DNA of 27,716 nucleotides from Oscillibacter sp. UBA6647 (lineage in GTDB: Bacteria > Bacillota > Clostridia > Oscillospirales > Oscillospiraceae), in NCBI GenBank assembly GCA_002455655.1, contig DKLF01000110.1:8789-36504 (forward strand). The letters are read 5' to 3'. The notes under the pieces are model-generated. The model saw only the letters and a program-made list of their open reading frames with translations. It was not told the origin of the DNA and searched no databases. Made by a program: the position numbers and the translations under genes. Shown one piece after another: positions 14,877 to 23,560 of the stretch. How positions within the stretch are numbered: position 1 is the first letter of the stretch; each line of letters opens with the position of its first letter.

Positions 14877-17800
14877 TCACAGACTCACCGTTTCACCGGA
14901 GGCCAGAAAATAGAGCGCCTTACGAACCACCTTTTTCTCCAAAACCCGCTCCAGCGCCGCACCGTACGCCGCAAGCTGCGGACGGTAATGCTCCGCACGA
15001 CGGGTGACCTCTTCCCCGAACACCCGGTCTGTTTTGAAGTCCACCACGTTGAGTCCCTCTTCCGTTTCGAAGCAGCAGTCCACCACGCCCTGAAGAAGCA
15101 CCTGATCATCCCCCGCGTCTCCGTCCAGTTCCGTGGCCGGAATCAGAACGGTAAAGGGATACTCCCGCAAAACATTTTTTCCCCGGCGAATCTCCTCCCC
15201 CAACGGAGAGGAAAGCAATGCTTTTAGCTGTGCAATGTCCACACTGTCCGCCTGCTCCCGCGTCAAAAGGCGCTTTTGCGCAAAAGTTGCCACCTGCCCT
15301 GCTGCGTCCGGGTTGAAAAAGTCCAGATATTGAAGGGCCAGATGAGCCGCCGTGCCCCGCTCCGTGGGAGTAAGCCCTCCGCCGGACTGCCGAAACCGGG
15401 GTTGGTCCAATGGCCGCAGCACAGTTGGGCGGGGTGCGTTTTCCAACGCTTCCTCGTCCTTCTCCCGGCCTTTAAGCTGGGTGGCCGTACGCTTGGCGGG
15501 AAAGCGGGTGGCGGCCTCGTAAGGATAGGTCAGCTCCAGAAGGCTCAAATCCGCCTCATGCTGCGCCCTGTCCTTTTCGCTCTCCGACTTAGTCGTTAAA
15601 ACCTCCTGAAAACCTTCGCTGTCATGGATAAACACTTGCCATGCATTTTCGTCTCCGGCATAATAGTTTTCCGGTTCCACGCCCGCAATATCTCGCAGAG
15701 GCTTTGCCTCCGGGCGGCACAGCAGCGGCAGCAGCAGCCACTCACCATAGCTTCGGCAACCCGCCGCCGTCTCCGGCGGAACGGGGCAGGCGGCAAGGCT
15801 GGCCAATTGCTTCAGCTTACTTTCCGCGTGATAAAGGCTGTGGAGCAAAATCAGTTTTTCCTTGGGCCGGGTCATAGCCACGTACAAAATGCGCTGCTCC
15901 TCCGACTGATTCTCCCGCCGAAGTTTTCCCTCCAAGGCCCGGCGGGCCATGGTGGGATAGTAAATGCGGCGGTCCAAATCCACCCGCCGGGGGCCAAGGC
16001 CAAGCGCGGGATGCACCAGCACCGGGGTATTAAAATCCATCCGGGAAAAAGCCCGGTCCAAATCGCACAGCAGCACGATGGGAAATTCCAGCCCCTTGGA
16101 TTTGTGGACGCTCATCAGCCGCACGCCCCCCGCGTCGGATTTTCCTCGGGTTGCGGGGGCACGGTCGCTGTCGATGAGCTTTTGAAGCTGCTGCAAAAAC
16201 AGGAACAGGCCCCGGCAGCCGTTGGCCTCGAAATTCTCCGCGTGCTCCGTCAGCGCAATCAGGTTTTCCTTCCGCTCCTCGCCCCGGTCCATGGCGCCGA
16301 ACACGCCCAGCGCGTTCAGCTCGTTGTAAATCCGCCACAGCAGACGCTCCACGCTCATGTCCCGGGCCAGCAGACGCAGGCTGTCCAGCGTCTCAAGAAA
16401 GGAACAGCAGTCCTCTCCCCCGTCCCGGCACACCGCGTCGTAATAGTCCCCGTCCGCCGTGCCTGCCCGCACACGGGCCAACCGGTCCGGCGTAAACCCG
16501 AACAGCGGCGAACGCAGCACGGCAATCAGCGGCACGTCCTGCCGGGGATTGTCGATGACCTGAAGAAGGCTCAACGCGGTAGCTACCTCCATGGAGGAGA
16601 AATAGTCCCCCTGCTCCTGAAAGGAACCGGGCACGCCCCGCTCCGCCAGCGCGGCCGAAAACGCCAGCCCCCGGCTCCCCGGCGAACGCATCAGAATCAC
16701 GATGTCCTCTGCCCGGCAGGGCCGCAAAACGCCATCCTCACCGGTGACGGGGTACTCTTCGTCCAACAGCTCTCGAATCCGCTTCGCCGCAAGGCGGGCC
16801 TCCGCCATGCCCTTTTTTACCGGGCGCTCCAGCTCTGCCGACCGCTGGTGGGCACAAATCAAGTGGTATTCCGGGGCGCAGTCGCCCCGCTCCGGGTAAT
16901 ATTCCGCGCCAAAATACAGCTTTTCGTCCGCACTGTATTCCATCTCCCCCAGCTCCGGGGACATGATGTTTTCAAAGATAAAGTTGGCCGCATCCAGAAT
17001 TTCCCGGCGGGAGCGGAAGTTCTGAGACAGAAGAATTTTCCGTTCCTCCCCTTCCTGCGCGTCGGTATGGTGCTTGAAGGCGGCGTATTTCCGCAGAAAA
17101 ATGGTGGGGTCTGCCAGCCGGAAACGGTAGATGGACTGCTTCACGTCCCCCACTGTAAAAAGATTCCGTCCCCCGTGGGACACGGCCTGAAAGATATGGT
17201 TCTGTACCTCGTTGGTGTCCTGATACTCGTCCACCAAAATCTCCATATAGCGGGCGGAAATCTGCTCTCCCAGCTCCGTGGGTGTTCCGTCCTCCCCCGT
17301 TAAAAGCTCCAGCGCCAGATGCTCCTGATCTGAAAAATCCGCCTGATTCAGCCGCAGTTTTTCCCGCCGATAGCGCCGGGAGAATTCCCCCGTCAGCTCC
17401 AACAGCGCGGCCATGGCGGGAGCCACAGCGATCAAATCCTCCATGGCCTCCTGATCGGTGACGTTCAACTCGGACCGCAGCTTTTTTACATCGGCCTTGC
17501 ATCCATCCCACAGGGATTTCAGCCGCAGAACCTCGGGGTCGTCCTTGCGGCCTTTGGGCGTGGCCAGACGGGGAAAGTCCACCGCCTCCGCCATCATTCC
17601 CGCTTCGTCCCAGCTTTTCTTCGCCGCTTCCCCCAGCGCGTCCAGCGAAGCGGCGGCAGTCAGGAACTTCTCACCGTATCCCGTATGTAAAGCCGTATCG
17701 CTTTCCACGCTTCGGACAGCGGAGCGAAATATTTCCGCCCAAGACGACGCTCTGCGGGCGGCTCCTTCCAACAGCTCCTTGGCGTAAGGCGTTTCATCGA

Positions 17801-18440
17801 AGGTTCCGGACAGATTCAACCAAGATGCCCGGTTTTCTTCCAGCCACCGCTCCGGATAGGCGTGGCTCTGAAGCTTTCCGTGAAGCTCCAGCACCAGTTC
17901 CGCCAGCGCGCCGTCGTCCCGACCTGCACCCAGCGTATCCGCCAGCAGCGCGCCGCCGGGAGTGTCGTCCAGCGTTTTATAGAAATCCTCCAGCGTGCGA
18001 TCCAGCACCCGGCGGCGCAGCAGCTCCGCCTCCCCCTCGTCCAGCACCCGAAAGTCCGGCGTCAGGCAGTGCCGCTCTCCCTCTTTTGCCAGCAGGTGGG
18101 CGTTTTCCCGCAGCAGCGCCGTGCAGAATGCGTCCACGGTTTTCACGTCCGCCTGATATACCCGCATGAGCTGGCGGCGAAGATGGGCGTTGCCGGGATG
18201 CTCTCCCAAAAGCTTTCCAAGCTCCGACGCAATTTTCCCCCGCAGCTCCGCCGCCGCCGCCTTGGTATAGGTGATGATGAGGAAGTCGTCGATGTTGCAA
18301 CCGTCCTCCAGAATGTAGAGAAACAGGCGCTCTACCAGCACCTTTGTCTTGCCGGACCCGGCCGCCGCCGACACCAGCAGGCTTCCGCCCCGGTTTTCCG
18401 CCGCCGCGCGCTGGGCGGGGGTCAGTTGAATTTTAGCCAC
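14877..18440 (-). CDS. addA: ATP-dependent helicase/nuclease subunit A
   Basis: AddA is the UvrD-like 3'-5' helicase plus nuclease subunit of AddAB, which processes double-strand DNA ends for RecA-dependent repair, the Firmicutes counterpart of RecBCD. The 1187-residue length is typical. Visible are the Walker A AAAGSGKT (25-32), the Walker B-containing LVDEYQDTNEVQ, helicase motif VI in LYVAMTRPKEKL, and the C-terminal RecB-type nuclease core GVVDCCF...LNVVDFKTDR with its conserved Asp, Asp and Lys. Its start at 18440 lies inside the end of addB (8-base overlap), showing translational coupling. Both helicase and nuclease sites look intact. No clear terminator follows. Confidence 0.97.
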   Translation of the reverse strand: MAKIQLTPAQRAAAENRGGSLLVSAAAGSGKTKVLVERLFLYILEDGCNIDDFLIITYTKAAAAELRGKIASELGKLLGEHPGNAHLRRQLMRVYQADVKTVDAFCTALLRENAHLLAKEGERHCLTPDFRVLDEGEAELLRRRVLDRTLEDFYKTLDDTPGGALLADTLGAGRDDGALAELVLELHGKLQSHAYPERWLEENRASWLNLSGTFDETPYAKELLEGAARRASSWAEIFRSAVRSVESDTALHTGYGEKFLTAAASLDALGEAAKKSWDEAGMMAEAVDFPRLATPKGRKDDPEVLRLKSLWDGCKADVKKLRSELNVTDQEAMEDLIAVAPAMAALLELTGEFSRRYRREKLRLNQADFSDQEHLALELLTGEDGTPTELGEQISARYMEILVDEYQDTNEVQNHIFQAVSHGGRNLFTVGDVKQSIYRFRLADPTIFLRKYAAFKHHTDAQEGEERKILLSQNFRSRREILDAANFIFENIMSPELGEMEYSADEKLYFGAEYYPERGDCAPEYHLICAHQRSAELERPVKKGMAEARLAAKRIRELLDEEYPVTGEDGVLRPCRAEDIVILMRSPGSRGLAFSAALAERGVPGSFQEQGDYFSSMEVATALSLLQVIDNPRQDVPLIAVLRSPLFGFTPDRLARVRAGTADGDYYDAVCRDGGEDCCSFLETLDSLRLLARDMSVERLLWRIYNELNALGVFGAMDRGEERKENLIALTEHAENFEANGCRGLFLFLQQLQKLIDSDRAPATRGKSDAGGVRLMSVHKSKGLEFPIVLLCDLDRAFSRMDFNTPVLVHPALGLGPRRVDLDRRIYYPTMARRALEGKLRRENQSEEQRILYVAMTRPKEKLILLHSLYHAESKLKQLASLAACPVPPETAAGCRSYGEWLLLPLLCRPEAKPLRDIAGVEPENYYAGDENAWQVFIHDSEGFQEVLTTKSESEKDRAQHEADLSLLELTYPYEAATRFPAKRTATQLKGREKDEEALENAPRPTVLRPLDQPRFRQSGGGLTPTERGTAAHLALQYLDFFNPDAAGQVATFAQKRLLTREQADSVDIAQLKALLSSPLGEEIRRGKNVLREYPFTVLIPATELDGDAGDDQVLLQGVVDCCFETEEGLNVVDFKTDRVFGEEVTRRAEHYRPQLAAYGAALERVLEKKVVRKALYFLASGETVSL

Positions 18441-21400
18441 GTCCGTCCTCCTCTCCGTCCAGCTCCTGCCAGAATTCCGCCGCCGTCACCTTTCGGATGT
18501 ACCGCAGGCGGTCGCCGCCCCGGCCGTCCTCAAAGTGGCAGGCCCCGGCCCAGTCGCAAAACCGGCACACACTGTCATTCTCATCGTGGCAACAGGGGTC
18601 CGCGTCGATCACGCCGTCCCGCACCTCGGCGGCAATGTCGTGGAGCAGCCGCTCCACGTAACTGCCAAGCCGCCCAAGCTGGGCGGCGGTGGCAATCCCG
18701 CCGGAGAGGTTTCCCTCCCGATCTACCCGCAAAGGAAGATACTTCGGCTCCGTCAAAGCATCGTGCTCCATGGCCTGCAAAACCTCCGGCTCGTTCAGCA
18801 AAAGGCCGCTGCGGCGCAATGCCTTCGCCCTCTCCTGCGCCAATCTCTCCGGGGTCACGTTCCGCTCCTGGGCCAAAATCTCATCCCGGGCCGGGAGATA
18901 CAGCACCCCGGCGGGAACCACCTCCTGCCCAAAATAGGCACTGCCCTGATTTTTCAGAGTGAACAGGTACAGCAGCATCTGGATGTCCAGTCCCATGCGG
19001 ACCTCCGCCAGATCGAAGGTCTTCTTCCCTGTTTTGTAATCCACCACCCGGAGGTAGAGCTTCCCGTCCTTCAGCCAGCCGTCGATCCGGTCCACCTTCC
19101 CGTTTACCCGCAGCTCCCCGTCCGGCTCCGATACGGTGACGGCGGGCAGCGTCCCCTTGTCCCCGAAGGACAGCTCAAATTCCACCGGCACGAAGTCCGA
19201 CTGCGCCAGCTCCCGTGCCGTTTCCTCTACCACGGCATAGGCCGTGGTCCGCAGCCGGGAGAAGAGATAGCGGAACCGGGCCGTTCGATCTTGGAGATTG
19301 GGCAGCTCCTTCTGTACGTATTCGTCCATAAAACGGTCGGTAAGCTTAAGAAGCATTTCCTGGGAAACAGTTGTAAATCCGCCCTGTTTCGCCACTTCTT
19401 CCGTGACGTTTTCCAAAATAAAATGCAAAAACGTGCCGATTTGCGGCGCATCAAAGGAGGCCGTCCTCCGTTGGCGGGCCTTTAGCCCATACTGCATGAA
19501 ATAAGCAAAATGGCACTGGCGCAGCCGTTCCAGCCGAGAGGCGGACATACTGAATTGCTGGCCGTACAGCGCCCGGACGGCGGGCAGACTCAGCCGCCCC
19601 CGGCCCATGGCGGCGGCCCGCTCCATCGCTTGAAGCCGGGCCGTCCACTCCGGCCTTTCCACAAACCAGCGCCACACCGGTCCTCCCGGATTTGCTCCCG
19701 CGGCTTCCAGCGCCGGGGCAATGGCCGCCAGACGGTATTCTCTTTTTCCGCTCTCCCGTTCCACCCGGTTCTCCGGGAACAGCTTTCCCAGCCGCTCCAC
19801 CACGAAGGAGGGTCGAAGCTGCGCTCCGTTGACATCGGAAACGGGATAGCTGACGGTCAGCCCATCCGTGGGCTGGGCAAGGGCCGCATAGAGGTTTTGC
19901 AGCTCCACGTTGAACTGCTCCATTCCGGTGGGGGCCAGACGAATCCCGCGGGCGGCAAGCTCCTCCCGATCCTCGTCGTTCAGCACGCCGCCCCGCTGGG
20001 CCACGGCGGGCAGCACATGGTCGTTGGCACCCAGCAAAAAGAGGTACTTCGCTGCGTGGCGGTCGTTTCGGGTGATCTCACTGGCAGACACCTGATCCAG
20101 CGCGGGCGGAATGGTTCCCACGCTGTATTGAGTCAAAAGCAGCCGGAACAGGCGGGTAAACGTCTCCGCGTCCATGGTCTGCTCCCCCAGAATCTCCACG
20201 AACTGGTCCAGCACCCCGCAGAGAATCCCCCAGAGCTGGCCCGTTTCCTCCGCCGTCTGTAATTCTCCCTGATTTCCAAGAGCGCGAAGCTGCTCTTCCA
20301 GAGCGGATTGGAGGTGCAGGGTTTCCATGAAGCTGTAAAGCGCATTCACCTGATCCCCCGCTGTTTGCGCAGATTTCATCCCGTCCGACAGCAGCTTTAG
20401 CGGTCCGCGCACCCGGCGGCGCAGTTCATTCAGCTCTCCAAGCTCGGCCTGCCACGCGTCGGTCCACGGTGCGCCGTAGCCGCCGGGATTGGCGGACCAG
20501 TCGGCCTCCCTCAGCCAGAGGGAGCCATGGATTTCCCAAGTGAGGGCGTAGTTTTCCAGCCGATCACACTCTTCGGGCGAAAGCCCCGCCAGACCGGTTT
20601 TCAGATAGTGAAACATATCCTCATATTCGCATCCGCCGGTGACGGCCTCCAAAGCGCCGGTCAAAAGAGACAGCACCGGCTTTTCCAGAATATCGCTTCG
20701 GCGGCTGAGGTACACTGGAACGCCGTACCGCTCAAAGACGTTTTCGATAACGGACGCGTAATCCTTCATGTTTCGCGCCGCCACGGTGATGTCTCGAAAG
20801 CGGCATTTGCCCGTTTTCACCAGCCGCAGAATATCGGCGGCAGTCTGCTCCACTTCTGTGAAGGCGGAGTCCGCCTCCCGGAGCCGCACAGCGAGGGTTT
20901 CCCCATCCCAAGTCTCGTCTCCGCCGAAAAATGACCGCTCCACAAGACCCATGGACGAGTCGTCATAGGACGCAACGAACTGAATTTCAAAGGGCACTCC
21001 CGATGCCTCCGCCAATCGGCGCAGTCGGTCCCGGGTGCGCACGGATACCTCGAAAATCTCCCCCGGGTCGTGCTCGTCCCCCAAAAGCGTCACCGTCACG
21101 CTGGCGGCGCGGCGCAAAAATACGGACAGAATTTCTACTTCCAGTCCGTTAAAGTAGGAAAAGCCATCCAGATACACATCCGTTCCATCGGCATATCCGG
21201 ACTCCTCCAAGTGATCCCGCAGCTTTACGATACGGTCCCTGCCGTCCTTTTCCGTGCGGTGAAGGTGCGCCTCATAATCGGCGTAAATCAGCGCAAGGTC
21301 CCGCAGCTTGTCCCCCATGGCGCCGGGAATGTCCTCCGCCTGCGCGGCCAGAGTCATGGGCGAGACGGCGTAGCTGGTCAACTCGTCCAACAGCCCCAAG

Positions 21401-21753
21401 AGCTGTTCCAGAAACCCGGCCCGCTGGCTGGGACGGCGGTAGACCTTCAGCACCGGGGCCAGCTCCGTCAGGGACCTTTGCAGCAGCAACAGCTTTCCCC
21501 CCGCGTCGATGCTCACGTCCGCCGCGCCGCCGGTAATGGCAAGTACACGGGTGGCAAGGCGGCGAAAGCTCAAAACCTCTGCGTGGCGGCTGGCGGTGTC
21601 GCCGCAGACGCGGCACAAATCCACCTCCGCCTGATGGGAGGCATGCTCCGGCACCAGCAGAATCTGGCGGGAGGAATCGCCCTTTTCCGCAATCTCCTTT
21701 AAAATCCGACGGGATTTTCCGCTTCTTGCCCGTCCCATGAGAATTTTCAGCAT
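18433..21753 (-). CDS. addB: ATP-dependent helicase/nuclease subunit B
   Basis: AddB is the partner of AddA; it recognises Chi with its inactive helicase core and cuts the other strand with its own nuclease domain. The 1106-residue product begins MLKILMGRARSGKS, keeping a Walker A-like loop. The C-terminal nuclease holds VVDYKTGKK. Four cysteines expected for the Fe-S cluster can be seen: one in RLRQCHFAYF, and three in the late VCRFCDWAGAC (Cx2C then Cx5C). I chose 21753 as start because family members begin at this MLKI-type segment; a longer frame reaches 21801, and the site before 21753 (AGGGAAG) is modest. No promoter was convincing in the gap shared with the divergent DUF1643 gene. Confidence 0.96.
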   Translation of the reverse strand: MLKILMGRARSGKSRRILKEIAEKGDSSRQILLVPEHASHQAEVDLCRVCGDTASRHAEVLSFRRLATRVLAITGGAADVSIDAGGKLLLLQRSLTELAPVLKVYRRPSQRAGFLEQLLGLLDELTSYAVSPMTLAAQAEDIPGAMGDKLRDLALIYADYEAHLHRTEKDGRDRIVKLRDHLEESGYADGTDVYLDGFSYFNGLEVEILSVFLRRAASVTVTLLGDEHDPGEIFEVSVRTRDRLRRLAEASGVPFEIQFVASYDDSSMGLVERSFFGGDETWDGETLAVRLREADSAFTEVEQTAADILRLVKTGKCRFRDITVAARNMKDYASVIENVFERYGVPVYLSRRSDILEKPVLSLLTGALEAVTGGCEYEDMFHYLKTGLAGLSPEECDRLENYALTWEIHGSLWLREADWSANPGGYGAPWTDAWQAELGELNELRRRVRGPLKLLSDGMKSAQTAGDQVNALYSFMETLHLQSALEEQLRALGNQGELQTAEETGQLWGILCGVLDQFVEILGEQTMDAETFTRLFRLLLTQYSVGTIPPALDQVSASEITRNDRHAAKYLFLLGANDHVLPAVAQRGGVLNDEDREELAARGIRLAPTGMEQFNVELQNLYAALAQPTDGLTVSYPVSDVNGAQLRPSFVVERLGKLFPENRVERESGKREYRLAAIAPALEAAGANPGGPVWRWFVERPEWTARLQAMERAAAMGRGRLSLPAVRALYGQQFSMSASRLERLRQCHFAYFMQYGLKARQRRTASFDAPQIGTFLHFILENVTEEVAKQGGFTTVSQEMLLKLTDRFMDEYVQKELPNLQDRTARFRYLFSRLRTTAYAVVEETARELAQSDFVPVEFELSFGDKGTLPAVTVSEPDGELRVNGKVDRIDGWLKDGKLYLRVVDYKTGKKTFDLAEVRMGLDIQMLLYLFTLKNQGSAYFGQEVVPAGVLYLPARDEILAQERNVTPERLAQERAKALRRSGLLLNEPEVLQAMEHDALTEPKYLPLRVDREGNLSGGIATAAQLGRLGSYVERLLHDIAAEVRDGVIDADPCCHDENDSVCRFCDWAGACHFEDGRGGDRLRYIRKVTAAEFWQELDGEEDGRG

Positions 21754-21878
21754 GGCTTTCTTCCCTTTCCCCGTATTGGGCCGTATCCCCTGCAAAAGCA
21801 CCTCCGGCGCCTTTTCAAAGACTCAAATACCGCATGCGCGTCACGCTCCTGCGGTCAAAATTGTTTATCCCCGTTACC

Positions 21879-21884
21879 TTGACA
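21879..21884 (+). promoter_or_regulatory. Possible -35 box before the DUF1643 gene
   Basis: A perfect TTGACA lies about 95 bases before the start codon, but nothing close to TATAAT is found 16-18 bases later, so the promoter remains uncertain. Confidence 0.25.
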
Positions 21885-21977
21885 TGATATCACAGTTCGA
21901 CACGATTGAACAGCGGATTTGCATTTTTGCCCCGGGCCTGCTACACTGAAGAAAATTGTCGAAAAGGAGCTGTGCCC

Positions 21978-22589
21978 ATGCATATTCCCAGTTCCACCAC
22001 CGGAGAAATTGAGGTCCTTTCCTTTGACGCAGCGCTGGAAGCCGCGCTGCGCCCCAACCCGGCTTATGACGCCGACAAGTGGCTGTACGTTCCCAACGTT
22101 TATTCCGAATACCGTTACATTCTGGGCACGCGGGGGGAAAAGCCCCTAATTTGCTTAGGGATTAACCCCTCCACCGCTGTGCCGGACAAGCTGGACCCCA
22201 CCGTCAGTTCCGCCCGGCGCATTGCCCTGAACAACGGGTACGACAGCTTCCTCATGTTCAATGTCTACGCCCAGCGGGCCACCCGGCCCAACGACATGGA
22301 GCGCTCCTGTAACGCCTATCTCCACGGAGAAAACCGCAGGGCCTTTGCATATCTCCTGTCCCTGTCTCCCCAGCCTGCCGTCTGGGCCGCGTGGGGCAAT
22401 ATCATTGAAAAGCGGCCCTATCTGATGGACTGCCTGCGGGACTTTGCCGAGGAGGGCCGCTCCGCCGGGGCTAACTGGTTTTCCGCAGGCCCTCTCCTGA
22501 AATCCGGGCATCCCCACCATCCGCTGTATCTCCGGCAGGACACGGCCCTGTTGGACTTTGAGATTGACGCGTATTTGGGCAGACGGTAA
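21978..22589 (+). CDS. DUF1643 domain protein
   Basis: This 203-residue soluble protein shows the DUF1643 pattern. RYILGT (residues 46-51) leads into LICLGINPSTAVPDKLDPT, then FLMFNVYAQRATRP, and later AVWAAWGNIIEKR and a KSGHPHHPL ending, reminiscent of the uracil-DNA-glycosylase-like fold. The family's activity is not established, and members occur in bacteria and phages. The start at 21978 has AAGGAG eight bases upstream. The gene is transcribed away from addB with no coding neighbour before 22820, so its function cannot be inferred from an operon. A perfect 22-bp hairpin follows shortly after its stop. Confidence 0.85.
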   Translation: MHIPSSTTGEIEVLSFDAALEAALRPNPAYDADKWLYVPNVYSEYRYILGTRGEKPLICLGINPSTAVPDKLDPTVSSARRIALNNGYDSFLMFNVYAQRATRPNDMERSCNAYLHGENRRAFAYLLSLSPQPAVWAAWGNIIEKRPYLMDCLRDFAEEGRSAGANWFSAGPLLKSGHPHHPLYLRQDTALLDFEIDAYLGRR

Positions 22590-22611
22590 GAAATCATCCG
22601 GTCCCTCATCC

Positions 22612-22658
22612 CAACTAAGCCTCCGCGGAAATCGTTGATTTCCGCGGAGGCTTAGTTG
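22612..22658. repeat. Perfect 22-bp inverted repeat with 3-base loop
   Basis: Arms at 22612-22633 and 22637-22658 are perfectly complementary (CAACTAAGCCTCCGCGG...CCGCGGAGGCTTAGTTG) around GTT. It begins 23 bases after the DUF1643 stop. No T-run follows on either strand, so it is not a classic terminator. It could be a transcript-stabilising hairpin, a factor-assisted terminator, or a dispersed palindromic element. Confidence 0.85.
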
Positions 22659-22670
22659 TAACGGAGCGCT

Positions 22671-22761
22671 GTGCGCTTTCTGCAAAGCCGGAAGCGAGCG
22701 GGGCACAGCTTGCAATTAAGCTTGTCCGGGCGGGAATTTTCCGATAAGGCGCACTTTTTTT
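22671..22761 (+). terminator. Possible terminator-like fold with long enclosed segment
   Basis: GTGCGCTTT (22671-22679) can pair with AAGGCGCAC (22746-22754, one G-U pair), and seven Ts follow at once (22755-22761). The 66 enclosed bases hold an AGCTT/AAGCT hairpin. This could end DUF1643 transcripts or a short unannotated RNA before the small-protein cassette. Confidence 0.35.
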
Positions 22762-22819
22762 CTAATTCGTTCATATACTGCCTTGACAACGATTGTTCAA
22801 CCACCGACAGGAGGCTATC

Positions 22820-23077
22820 ATGGACGACAAGACCAGACAGACCATTAACCAGCTCAATCAGGACCCGGCCACGGTTCAGCGCCTGCTTACCTCGCAGGAC
22901 GGACGCAGGCTGGTAGAAATGATGTCCCAAGCAAACGGAGGCGCTGCCATACAGCAAGCGGCAATGAGCGCCATGCGGGGCGACTCCACCCGGATTACGC
23001 AGATGATTAACCAGCTAATGCAAAGCCCCGAAGGGGCTGCATTGGTAGAGCGCATCAATCAGGCAACCCAAAAATAA
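22820..23077 (+). CDS. Small helical protein of unknown function (85 aa), first of three-gene cassette
   Basis: I do not know a function for this protein. It is short, soluble, rich in Gln, Ala and Met, has no cysteine, and is probably all helical. It contains an internal duplication: LLTSQDGRRLVEMMSQ (residues 22-37) and LMQSPEGAALVERINQ (66-81) share Leu, Ser, acidic-Gly, Leu-Val-Glu and Gln at matching positions. A similar stretch opens the next protein. The start at 22820 is decided by AGGAGG five bases upstream; an earlier ATG at 22793 lacks a site. Twenty bases separate its stop from the next gene, so the two are surely co-transcribed. A CATATACT sequence at 22772-22779 may be part of the promoter, but I see no -35. 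Confidence 0.82.
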   Translation: MDDKTRQTINQLNQDPATVQRLLTSQDGRRLVEMMSQANGGAAIQQAAMSAMRGDSTRITQMINQLMQSPEGAALVERINQATQK

Positions 23078-23097
23078 ACCGAAAAGGGGCGGACGGA

Positions 23098-23547
23098 ATG
23101 GCGGAATTTGAGGATAAACTGAACGCGATACTGTCAGACCCCAACAGCATGGCGCAGATTATGCAGCTTGCGCAGTCCATTGGCGGGGGGAACGGCTCTG
23201 CCCCGGCCCCTCCGCCGGGGCAGGCGCAGGGCGGCTATCCCCCGTATTCTCCGCCGGGGCAGGGCTATCAGGCCCCCCCGCCGGGGAATTATCCTCCCCC
23301 GCCGGGACCTGCCCCCGGGGAAAATCCCCTGAGCTCCTTGCTGGGCAGCATCGACCCGAGCACCATTGCCCGCCTGATGCCCCTGATTGGAGAATTGGGC
23401 AGTCACCAAAACAACAACAGCCGTGCGCTGCTGTATGCTCTGCGCCCCTACTTAAAGGTCGAACGGCAAACAAAAATCGAACGGGCGCTCCAACTGGCGC
23501 GCATTGTCCACATCGGGAAAAAATTCATTGCAAACTGGGAGACGTAA
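23098..23547 (+). CDS. Protein with Pro-rich linker (149 aa), second of three-gene cassette
   Basis: Function unknown. The N terminus (residues 8-28, LNAILSDPNSMAQIMQLAQS) resembles the duplicated module of the preceding protein. A low-complexity linker (31-75) rich in Pro, Gly, Tyr and Gln follows, with PPG, GYPP and GYQAPPPG elements. The C-terminal part (77-149) is helical and basic: LLGSIDPSTIARLMPLIGEL, then RALLYALRPYLKVERQTKIERALQLARI. No signal peptide or membrane helix is seen. A GGGGCGGACGGA site precedes the ATG. The next gene starts 13 bases after its stop. The layout of two helical ends and a flexible linker suggests a scaffolding or tethering role, which is inference only. Confidence 0.85.
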   Translation: MAEFEDKLNAILSDPNSMAQIMQLAQSIGGGNGSAPAPPPGQAQGGYPPYSPPGQGYQAPPPGNYPPPPGPAPGENPLSSLLGSIDPSTIARLMPLIGELGSHQNNNSRALLYALRPYLKVERQTKIERALQLARIVHIGKKFIANWET

Positions 23548-23560
23548 GGGAGGATGAGGG

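Noticed and set aside
22671..22761. Cyclic-di-GMP riboswitch, suggested by GCAAAGCC near 22682
   Set aside because: Only this short piece matches; the other conserved blocks and the expected stems are missing.
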